Assembly: GCF_004118855.1 (NCBI RefSeq)
Contig: NZ_PDKF01000004.1
Location: 397,604-461,603, forward strand
Reading direction: 5' to 3'
Source: Arcobacter sp. CECT 8983
Lineage (GTDB): Bacteria; Campylobacterota; Campylobacteria; Campylobacterales; Arcobacteraceae
DNA: 64,000 nucleotides
A model generated the notes under the pieces. It had not been told where the DNA came from. It saw only the letters and a list, made by a program, of their open reading frames with translations, and did no database searches. Shown piece after piece: positions 51,466 to 58,916 of the stretch. A program made the position numbers and the translations under genes. Position 1 is the first letter of the stretch; each line of letters opens with the position of its first letter.

Positions 51466-52408
51466 CTTTGATTTCTTTGTATGCGTCACTTAGGCTTTTT
51501 GAAGCTTTTTGAAGTAGGTTTTTTTCTTTTTTATTTAAAGTCACATTTAGTCTATATTCAACTCCTTGGTTTCCAATTGTACAAGGAAGACTAAGAACTG
51601 TTCCTTTTTCTAAGTTATACTCTTCATTTGCTTTTACAGATACAGAGAATATCTTTTTTTCATCTCTAATAACACTTTGAATAAGTTTTACAACAGCAAC
51701 TGCAACACCATAATTTGTATATCCCTTTTTTTGGATAATTTCATAGGCTCTATTTTTTACTATTTTCATAGTTTTCTTTTTTAACTGTGCCAATTTGATA
51801 TTTTCTGGAAGAGGGAAGTTTTTTAGTTTTACTGAACCAATTATTGCATTTGACCAAACTGCAAACTCACTATCTCCATGCTCACCTATAACATGCACAT
51901 GAACATTTTTTCTATTTACATTTAGTTCTTTTCCAACTTGAAATCTTAGTCTTGAAGTATCTAAAACTGTTCCTGAACCAAAGACTTTATTTGAGTCTCT
52001 TTTAGTAGCTTCTTGTGCTACTCTTGTAAGTATATCAACAGGGTTTGATACCATCAGTAAAACAGCATTTGGTGCATATTTATCAAGGTTTTTAATGATA
52101 TCTTTTATAATTCCTGCATTTCTATCAAGAAGTTCTAATCTAGTCTCTCCTTCTTTTTGTCTAGCTCCAACTGTAACAGCTATGATACTACATTTTGCTA
52201 AGTCTTTATAATCATTTGTAGCTTTAATTGTCATTTCTGAAAGTAAAGGAATGGTGTCATCTATATCCATAGTCTCTGCTACTGCTTTGTCTTTATCTCT
52301 ATTAAATAAAATTATTTCTTTTCCAACATTTCTAAGGACTAAAGCATTTACAATAGCTGCACCTACATTTCCAGCTCCGATTACACCTATTTTTGTAAGA
52401 TTTGACAT
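51461..52408 (-). CDS. L-lactate dehydrogenase (LDH/MDH family)
   Basis: 315 residues. The NAD-binding motif is G-V-I-G-A-G-N-V-G near residue 8. The active loop reads G-A-R-Q-K-E-G-E-T-R-L near 82, with Gln at the specificity position as in lactate dehydrogenases (Arg in malate dehydrogenases). S-N-P-V-D-I-L and I-G-E-H-G-D-S-E near 177 carry the catalytic Asp-His pair. It interconverts pyruvate and L-lactate with NADH in the cytosol. AAAGGA precedes the ATG. It is a single gene with its own terminator. Confidence 0.88.
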   Translation of the reverse strand: MSNLTKIGVIGAGNVGAAIVNALVLRNVGKEIILFNRDKDKAVAETMDIDDTIPLLSEMTIKATNDYKDLAKCSIIAVTVGARQKEGETRLELLDRNAGIIKDIIKNLDKYAPNAVLLMVSNPVDILTRVAQEATKRDSNKVFGSGTVLDTSRLRFQVGKELNVNRKNVHVHVIGEHGDSEFAVWSNAIIGSVKLKNFPLPENIKLAQLKKKTMKIVKNRAYEIIQKKGYTNYGVAVAVVKLIQSVIRDEKKIFSVSVKANEEYNLEKGTVLSLPCTIGNQGVEYRLNVTLNKKEKNLLQKASKSLSDAYKEIKA

Positions 52409-52463
52409 TTGATAAATCCTTTTGTTTTTATTTAAATTGTAGCTAGATAGTTTTAAGGAAAAA

Positions 52464-52583
52464 TTATTTTAGGAAATCTATTTTTCTTTCGTCTTTCCAT
52501 CTTTTTTTATTTTTTCTTTTAAAAGATGTAAAAATACTTATTCCTATTAATAAAGTTAGCACATAATAAGCATAAGTCTCCAT
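52464..52583 (-). CDS. Small membrane peptide, 39 residues
   Basis: An unannotated-size ORF supported by AAAGGA 5 bp before the ATG at 52583. Residues 4-21 are a single hydrophobic helix (Y-A-Y-Y-V-L-T-L-L-I-G-I), followed by a strongly basic tail (K-R-K-N-K-K-R-W-K) and the end I-D-F-L-K. This inside-positive layout is typical of regulatory or stabilising small membrane proteins. It sits between the Bcr-type transporter and the lactate dehydrogenase on the same strand. I recognise no family. Confidence 0.55.
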   Translation of the reverse strand: METYAYYVLTLLIGISIFTSFKRKNKKRWKDERKIDFLK

Positions 52584-52646
52584 GATATCCTTTCATTTTA
52601 TATTTTGAAAGTATATCAATAAAAACTAAGCTTATTTAAAAGTATT

Positions 52647-53882
52647 TCATTTTGCAATATTTTTATTTTTGTAAAAGCTATAAGAAAAATATGTAACCAT
52701 AACTAAAGTACCAATAATGATATAAATATATGAAATATCCCTTGCAGAACTTAAGTTTATAATAGAGGCTAAATATGTAGCACCCATAGAAGAAAGACCA
52801 AAGTTTAAAGCAGAAAATAGTCCTGATGCAGTTCCAGCATTTTTTTTAAAATCTTCTAGTGCAAAAGCAGGGCAGGCACTTACAAAGATTGTACATCCAG
52901 CTGCAATAATAGCCATAGGTAAAACATAGGTTTGCCAAATACCAAAAGATGAAAGAGCAAAAATCAACACTCCACCAAAAGTATAAAAAATGATTCCCAT
53001 GCCTACAGTTTTTTTTATTCCTATTTTTTCTACTACTAAAGGAACTGTAAAACTGCCAATCATAAAAACAAAAGCAATAAGCATAAACATCCAACCAAAA
53101 GATACTTTTGTTAAACCTAAATGCCCAATTAAATATAAAGGTGCAACAGTTAAAAAGAACATAAAACCAAGAAAACCAACAAGGGTAAGACTTAGGTATA
53201 AAACAAAGCTTTTATTTGTAACTACACTTTTATAAGCTTCTAAAGTAGACTGCTTTTCTAAGATATCGTCTTCTTTACTTTTTACTAAAGTTTCTGCTGT
53301 AAAAAGGTATGTCCAAACAATACTACATAAACCAATAATAGAAAATAGAGTAAATACATATTGCCAAGAGTTTGTTTGTAAAATAAATGCCCCAATAAGT
53401 GGAGCAGATACAGGAATAATAGCTAAAGAACCATTTAGATAACTGTAAGCCCGTCCTAATTTAACTCCATCAAAAGTATCTCGAATAATCGCAAAAATTG
53501 CAGCAAAACAAGCACTTCCTCCAAAACTTTGTAAAGCTCTAAATACTAAAAACTGTGTTGCATTGTCTTGTGTTATTTTTGATATTAGATATGAAGCAAG
53601 GGAGAAAACAACAAGTCCTATAAGTGCAACATTTCTTCTTCCTATAATATCACTGATTCTTCCCCAAAACATCTGACCAATTCCCCAAAAAAGAAGGTAA
53701 ATAGAAATAGCAAATTTAGCAACACTATTGTCACCTAGAAAAAAAGTTTGAATGTCATTTAATGCAGGTAAAAAAAGGTCAATACCCATTGGAAGTAGGG
53801 TAAATAATGGTAAAGCTAAAAAAAGAGTCATAAATATAGATTCACTACTTTTGTGTTTTAAAATTGTATGAATATGTTTCAT
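52647..53882 (-). CDS. MFS drug/metabolite exporter of the Bcr/CflA group
   Basis: 411 residues from the ATG at 53882, chosen because AAGGA lies 5 bp upstream; an upstream in-frame ATG would add 32 residues across an inverted repeat. About twelve membrane segments are predicted. The Bcr/CflA pattern is D-L-F-L-P-A-L near residue 35, F-W-G-R-I-S-D-I-I-G-R-R-N-V near 78 (MFS motif A) and R-A-L-Q-S-F-G-G-S-A near 112. It exports drugs or metabolites such as sulfonamides, bicyclomycin or cysteine in known members. Confidence 0.87.
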   Translation of the reverse strand: MKHIHTILKHKSSESIFMTLFLALPLFTLLPMGIDLFLPALNDIQTFFLGDNSVAKFAISIYLLFWGIGQMFWGRISDIIGRRNVALIGLVVFSLASYLISKITQDNATQFLVFRALQSFGGSACFAAIFAIIRDTFDGVKLGRAYSYLNGSLAIIPVSAPLIGAFILQTNSWQYVFTLFSIIGLCSIVWTYLFTAETLVKSKEDDILEKQSTLEAYKSVVTNKSFVLYLSLTLVGFLGFMFFLTVAPLYLIGHLGLTKVSFGWMFMLIAFVFMIGSFTVPLVVEKIGIKKTVGMGIIFYTFGGVLIFALSSFGIWQTYVLPMAIIAAGCTIFVSACPAFALEDFKKNAGTASGLFSALNFGLSSMGATYLASIINLSSARDISYIYIIIGTLVMVTYFSYSFYKNKNIAK

Positions 53883-53925
53883 AAAAATCCTTGTAAGAGT
53901 TATGTAAAGTTTGGAAGTGGAAAAT

Positions 53926-53984
53926 AAAAAAGTGTACTCAATAATTAGATTTTTAGAATATATGCAAAGAGAGTACACTTTTTT
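53926..53984. repeat. Perfect 14-bp inverted repeat upstream of the Bcr-type gene
   Basis: AAAAAAGTGTACTC (53926-53939) and GAGTACACTTTTTT (53971-53984) flank a 31-base spacer. It lies 44 bp upstream of the transporter start. Read on either strand it is a stem followed by six T, so it could act as an attenuator hairpin. Alternatively the two arms are operator half-sites flanking a promoter. Confidence 0.6.
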
Positions 53985-54187
53985 TATAGAGAGAGGGAAA
54001 AAATGAATTAAATTGTTAGCACAAATCTCTATGGGCAGAACTTTAACAATTTATAACTTAAAAAACTATTACAGTAATAAAGTAAAGTAAGGACATAAAA
54101 TATATATAGGGTAATATAATATACTAATAAATGTTACATTTATAATTAAATTTCTAAATTTAAACAAAATTTAATATAAAATATTAC

Positions 54188-54223
54188 ATATGTGACGGAT
54201 ATGTGACAAAAAAATATTATAAT
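54188..54223 (+). promoter_or_regulatory. 11-bp direct repeats and -10 box before sbcD
   Basis: ATATGTGAC occurs at 54188-54196 and 54199-54207, 11 bp apart. TATAAT at 54218-54223 ends 6 bp before the sbcD ATG. The repeats cover the -35 position, so an activator or repressor of the OmpR/PhoB kind could act here. No ribosome site is present. Confidence 0.5.
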
Positions 54224-54229
54224 AATAAA

Positions 54230-55444
54230 ATGAATAAGATTAAATTTTTACACACTTCTGACTGGCACTTAGGTCAAAACTTTATGGGAAAAAGCAGAAT
54301 TGAAGAGCATGAAGCTTTTTTATCTTGGCTTTTAAATACAATAAAAGAAAATAATATAGACGTATTACTTGTATCAGGAGATATTTTTGATACAGGAACA
54401 CCACCAAACTATGCACTTGAACTTTACTACAACTTTTTAAAACAATTATCACAAGTAAATAGTTTAAATACTACAATCATAACAGCTGGAAATCATGACT
54501 CTGTCTCAACACTAAAGGCACCAAAGCAATTACTTGAAGCACTAAATGTACATGTAGTAGTAAATGGCGATGAAGATGAAAATATAATCATCCCTATAAA
54601 AGAGCCTCTTATAGAAAATGATACTACTAAAGCAATAGTTTGTGCAGTGCCATTTTTAAGAGATAGTATCATAAGACAATCACTTGGAGCAGAAACAGTA
54701 AGTGATAAAGAAAAACTAGCAAATGATGGTATCAAAGCTTATTATGAGAAAACCTACAATAAAGCAAAAGAGTTAAACTCAAATGTACCAATCATAGCTA
54801 TGGGACACCTTACAACTGTAGGAAGTAGAACAAGTGAAAGTGAAAGAGATATCTACATAGGTGGAACACTTGATATAGGTGGAGATTATCTTGGAAGTCT
54901 ATTTGACTATGTAGCTTTAGGACACTTGCATATCAATCAAAAGGTTTCTTCAAATCATGTAAGATACTCGGGCTCTCCAATACCACTAAGTTTTAGTGAG
55001 TCAAAAAACACTCAAAAAGTAAATCTTGTAACTATAAAAGAAAGTGTAGAAGTAGAAGAGTTAGAAATCCCACTAAAAAGAAAGCTACAAGTTATCAAAG
55101 GCAACTTGGAAACTATAAAAGATGAACTACAAAAGGTGGAAGATAAAACAACTTGGATAGAAGTTCATATCAAAGATGATAACCCAATGTTTGCAAATAC
55201 TCAAATAAGAGAAGAAGCTACAAAACTAGACCTAACAATCCTAGCTGTTAAAATAGAAAAAAGTGAAAAGCAACTGCGAGCAAAAGAGCTAAAAGCTATA
55301 AGCCTAGATGAACTAAGCGTAAATGATGTATTTGAAAAAAGATTAGAGCAAGAAAACATAGAAGATAAAGAGTTCAAAGAGCAATTAACTCTTAGCTTTT
55401 CTCAAATAGTAAACAACCTTCACGAAAGTGAGGAACAAATCTAA
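54230..55444 (+). CDS. sbcD: Exonuclease subunit SbcD (Mre11-like)
   Basis: 404 residues from the ATG at 54230, which gives the family start (K-I-K-F-L-H-T-S-D-W-H-L-G-Q). The GTG at 54203 would begin inside the operator. Phosphoesterase motifs are D-W-H-L-G near 10, S-G-D-I-F-D-T-G near 47, T-A-G-N-H-D-S near 85, G-H-L-T-T near 199 and A-L-G-H-L-H near 231. These bind two metal ions. With SbcC it cleaves hairpins and protein-blocked DNA ends. The stop shares one base with the sbcC start (TAATG). Confidence 0.93.
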   Translation: MNKIKFLHTSDWHLGQNFMGKSRIEEHEAFLSWLLNTIKENNIDVLLVSGDIFDTGTPPNYALELYYNFLKQLSQVNSLNTTIITAGNHDSVSTLKAPKQLLEALNVHVVVNGDEDENIIIPIKEPLIENDTTKAIVCAVPFLRDSIIRQSLGAETVSDKEKLANDGIKAYYEKTYNKAKELNSNVPIIAMGHLTTVGSRTSESERDIYIGGTLDIGGDYLGSLFDYVALGHLHINQKVSSNHVRYSGSPIPLSFSESKNTQKVNLVTIKESVEVEELEIPLKRKLQVIKGNLETIKDELQKVEDKTTWIEVHIKDDNPMFANTQIREEATKLDLTILAVKIEKSEKQLRAKELKAISLDELSVNDVFEKRLEQENIEDKEFKEQLTLSFSQIVNNLHESEEQI

Positions 55445-58400
55445 TGAAAATACTAAAAGTAAAACTATTAAACATAAACTCCCTAAAAGGAAAGTTTGAA
55501 ATAGACTTTCAAAAGTTTTTAAAAGATGAATCCCTCTTTGCAATAACAGGACCAACAGGAGCAGGTAAAAGTACAATTCTAGATGTAATAACTTGCTCAC
55601 TATATGGAAAAACCCCTAGGCTTAAAAATCCAAATGAACTTATGAGTAGACATACTGGAGAAGCATTTTGTGAAGTAGAATTTGAAGTAAAAAGAAAAAA
55701 CTATAGATGTTCTTGGGGTGTAAAAAGAGCAAGAAAAAATCCAGATGGAAACTTCCAACCAGCAAAGATGGAAATAGTTGATTTAGATTCTGGAAAAGTT
55801 ATTGAATCATATTTATCAAAAGTTCCAAAAATAGTAGAAGAAATTACTGGATTAGATTTTGATAGGTTTACTAGGTCAATGATGTTAGCACAAGGTTCTT
55901 TTGACGCTTTTTTAAAAGCAGATGTTAATGAGCGTTCTACTCTTTTAGAAAATATAACTGGTACACAAATTTATAAACAAATCTCAAAAAGCATATATCA
56001 AACTTTTTCAGAAAAAAACAAAGAGATAGAAACAGCTCAAATAGCACTAGGAAGTATAGAGCTACTAGATAATGAGATAGTACAAGAAAAAACAAAACAA
56101 TTAGAAGAAAGCAAAAAACAAAAGCAAGAACTAGACAAAAAAGAGGTCGAACTAAAGAAAATATCAACTTGGCTAGATACTTTAAAAAATCTTGAAAATG
56201 ATAATATCAAATATACAACACAGTTCGAACAAATCTCAAAAGAAAAAGAGGACAAAAAAGAGGACTTCCTAAAACTAGAACTTGCAAACAAGGCTTTAAG
56301 AATACAGCCAATAAACCAAGAGAAAAACCAACTCTCAATAACTATAACAAATGACAAAAAAAGATTAGAAACACTAAAGCAAGAGAAAGAAACCCTAACA
56401 AAAGAGATAACAACAAAATCAAAAGAACTAGACTCTTCAAAAGAAACTTTAGAAAAAGAAAAACTCTCATACTCTCAAAACTACAACAAACTAAAAGAGG
56501 TAAGAGTTCTACAAACACAAGTTGAGAATAAATACGCCCTAAACATAGAAAAAAGCAAAAAAATATCAACTTATCTGCAAGAGTTAGCAAAACTATTTGA
56601 AGTAGATTTGCAAACACTTCTAAATGATGAATCACAACTACAAAGCTACTATGAAAACTTTTTAAACACTTTAAACACTTCAAAAGAGCAACTAAATAAA
56701 CTCCTAGAAGAATACAAAGCTTGTGAGGAACAAACAAAAGATATAAACACAAAAGAAAACAACACAAGAGCAAAACTAAAAGAGATAGAAGCACTTCTAA
56801 AATCACTAGATGATTATGAAAAGCTAAACCAAGAACTAAACCAAGAGCAAACAAATATAAAAGAATATAACTCACAAATAGAAGTTCAAACAAACCTAAA
56901 CAACGAAAAAATAAAACTAATAAATCAAATACAAGAGACTCTATCAACTCTAAAACAAACAAGAGAAAAAGAGCTTCTTATTAAAAACTACGAACAAGAC
57001 AGAGCCAAACTAAAAGATGGCGAAGAGTGTTTTTTATGTGGCTCAAAAGAGCATCCATATATCAATCATAGTATCAATATCGATATAGATAAAACAACAC
57101 AGAAAATAAAAGACCAAGAAGACTATTTAGCTGAACAAAACAAAGAGCTAAACCAAGCACAAATAAATCTAGGTAAATTAAGCACAAAACTTGAATCTTC
57201 AAACCTAAACTTACAAAAACAACAAATAACAAAAACACAAATAGAAGAGTTCTTCCAAGCAAACAGTTTCAAAATAGAGCAAGACTCAAAAGCTACCTTG
57301 CAAGAACAAAATGAAGTAAATGAAGCCAAGCTAAAAGAATATGTACTTTTAAGAGAGCAAAAAGAGAAACTACAAACACAAAAAGAAAATCAACAAACAG
57401 TAGTAAACAACCATGTGCAAAAAGAACAACAAATAAAATCAAATATCAAAGCAATAGAAGAGTTAAAACAAGAACAAAAAGCTTTAAACTCTGAGCTTCA
57501 AGATTTACAAATAAAAAGCAAATCTATTTTGGATGTACCAAATCTAGATGAGTTTGAACAAACTATTCAAAAAAATCTTGATAGTGTTTCAAAACATTAT
57601 AACGATTTGCAAACATATCTTTCAAGCCTAAAATCAAAAGATGAATCAAACACAAAACAAATAGAACAATTAGTACAAAAACAAACACAAGATAAACAAA
57701 CTCTAGAACTACTAACTCAGAAGTTTAACAAAGCCCTAGAAGAGTATGGTTTTAGTTCATATGAAGAGTTTGAAAAAGTAAAGCTAGATAAAGAGCAGTT
57801 TGAAACTCTATCAAAGCTATGTAAAAACATAGAAGAGAAATACTCACAAATACAAACACTCAAAAAAGACACAGCCAAAAAACTAAAAGAGCACAAAGAG
57901 CAAGAAAAAGAACTCTCTTTTGATAACAGAACTTTAGAAGATATAAACAAAGAGCTACAAGAGTTACAAAACACTATAGACAAACTTCAAGAAAGTATAG
58001 GAAGTCTTTCAAAAGAGTTAGAGATAAACGCTTCAAATATGAAAAAATCAGAAGATAAAATCAAAGAACTAGAAAAGAAAAAAGAAGCCTCAAAAGTATG
58101 GGTAAAACTAAATGAGATGATAGGTTCAGCTACAGGAGACAAATTTGCCAAATTTGCCCAAGGTATAACCCTAGACCAACTAATCTACCTAGCAAACAAA
58201 CACCTAGAAATACTTAGCCCAAGATATGAACTCCAGAGAGCTACAGACTCAAGCAAGCTTTTAGATATAGAGATAATAGATGGCTTCCAAGGAGACGCGG
58301 TAAGAGGTGTAAATACACTCTCAGGAGGAGAAAGCTTCATCGTAAGTCTATCTTTAGCTTTAGGACTTTCAAGTCTAGCAAGCCAAAAGATAAGTATAGA

Positions 58401-58599
58401 TTCACTTTTCCTAGATGAAGGGTTTGGAACACTAGATAGTGATAGCCTAGAGCTAGCACTAAATGCATTAAATCAGTTACAAAGTTCAGGAAAGATGGTA
58501 GGTGTGATTTCCCATGTGGAAGCTTTGAAAGAGCGAATTCCATTGCAAATAAAGGTTGAACCTAAGGGTGATGGAACGAGTATATTAAACTTAAATTAG
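55444..58599 (+). CDS. sbcC: Exonuclease subunit SbcC (Rad50-like ATPase)
   Basis: 1051 residues, the family length. The N-terminal ATPase half has Walker A G-P-T-G-A-G-K-S-T near residue 37. Very long coiled coils, rich in Glu, Lys and Gln, run from about 185 to 890. The zinc hook C-F-L-C is at 529-532. The C-terminal half has the signature L-S-G-G-E-S-F near 960 and Walker B L-F-L-D-E-G-F-G-T-L-D near 985. It clamps DNA and drives SbcD. Leu is often coded by CTA/CTC and Asn by AAC, unlike most genes in this window. Confidence 0.94.
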   Translation: MKILKVKLLNINSLKGKFEIDFQKFLKDESLFAITGPTGAGKSTILDVITCSLYGKTPRLKNPNELMSRHTGEAFCEVEFEVKRKNYRCSWGVKRARKNPDGNFQPAKMEIVDLDSGKVIESYLSKVPKIVEEITGLDFDRFTRSMMLAQGSFDAFLKADVNERSTLLENITGTQIYKQISKSIYQTFSEKNKEIETAQIALGSIELLDNEIVQEKTKQLEESKKQKQELDKKEVELKKISTWLDTLKNLENDNIKYTTQFEQISKEKEDKKEDFLKLELANKALRIQPINQEKNQLSITITNDKKRLETLKQEKETLTKEITTKSKELDSSKETLEKEKLSYSQNYNKLKEVRVLQTQVENKYALNIEKSKKISTYLQELAKLFEVDLQTLLNDESQLQSYYENFLNTLNTSKEQLNKLLEEYKACEEQTKDINTKENNTRAKLKEIEALLKSLDDYEKLNQELNQEQTNIKEYNSQIEVQTNLNNEKIKLINQIQETLSTLKQTREKELLIKNYEQDRAKLKDGEECFLCGSKEHPYINHSINIDIDKTTQKIKDQEDYLAEQNKELNQAQINLGKLSTKLESSNLNLQKQQITKTQIEEFFQANSFKIEQDSKATLQEQNEVNEAKLKEYVLLREQKEKLQTQKENQQTVVNNHVQKEQQIKSNIKAIEELKQEQKALNSELQDLQIKSKSILDVPNLDEFEQTIQKNLDSVSKHYNDLQTYLSSLKSKDESNTKQIEQLVQKQTQDKQTLELLTQKFNKALEEYGFSSYEEFEKVKLDKEQFETLSKLCKNIEEKYSQIQTLKKDTAKKLKEHKEQEKELSFDNRTLEDINKELQELQNTIDKLQESIGSLSKELEINASNMKKSEDKIKELEKKKEASKVWVKLNEMIGSATGDKFAKFAQGITLDQLIYLANKHLEILSPRYELQRATDSSKLLDIEIIDGFQGDAVRGVNTLSGGESFIVSLSLALGLSSLASQKISIDSLFLDEGFGTLDSDSLELALNALNQLQSSGKMVGVISHVEALKERIPLQIKVEPKGDGTSILNLN

Positions 58600-58611
58600 A
58601 AGGAGTTAAGG

Positions 58612-58905
58612 ATGAAAGATTTAATTATAGCGGCGATAGATAATAAAAATGTAGTAGAGTTTACTTATAAAAATGATTTACGAGTAGTTGAACCATTTGT
58701 CATAGGTGTTACATCTACAGGTAAAATTGCATTAAGAGCTTATCAGGTAGGTGGAAATAGTTCAGATTCTAATACTATTGGATGGAAATTATTTACACTT
58801 GATAAAATGAATAATTTAAGAGTTACAATAGATAATTTTACAGGAGTACGAGAACATTATAATCCTAATGATTCTGCATTAAATCCTATTTATGCAAGAG
58901 TTTAA
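58612..58905 (+). CDS. Stand-alone WYL-like domain protein
   Basis: 97 residues. The whole protein resembles a WYL domain: A-I-D-N-K-N-V-V-E-F-T-Y-K near residue 8, R-V-V-E-P-F near 24, L-R-A-Y-Q-V-G-G near 41 and G-W-K-L-F-T-L-D-K-M near 57. The helix-turn-helix usually fused to WYL is missing. WYL domains bind nucleotides or nucleic acid ligands and often control defence genes. AGGAG precedes the ATG, 13 bp after sbcC, and the OLD gene starts 12 bp after its stop. Confidence 0.65.
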   Translation: MKDLIIAAIDNKNVVEFTYKNDLRVVEPFVIGVTSTGKIALRAYQVGGNSSDSNTIGWKLFTLDKMNNLRVTIDNFTGVREHYNPNDSALNPIYARV

Positions 58906-58916
58906 GAGGTGCTTTT

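Larger units (their letters stand above)
53883..54229. other. Intergenic region between the Bcr-type gene and sbcD
   Basis: This 347-bp AT-rich gap holds a 14-bp perfect inverted repeat (53926-53984) near the Bcr-type gene, a TATAAT-like run around 54100-54130, and the direct repeats and -10 box of sbcD (54188-54223). No coding region is supported in it; the in-frame extension of the transporter across the inverted repeat lacks a ribosome site. Confidence 0.5.

Noticed and set aside
53883-53978. A 32-residue N-terminal extension of the Bcr/CflA transporter.
   Set aside because: The extension runs through the 14-bp inverted repeat and has no ribosome site, whereas the ATG at 53882 has AAGGA 5 bp upstream and gives the normal family N-terminus.
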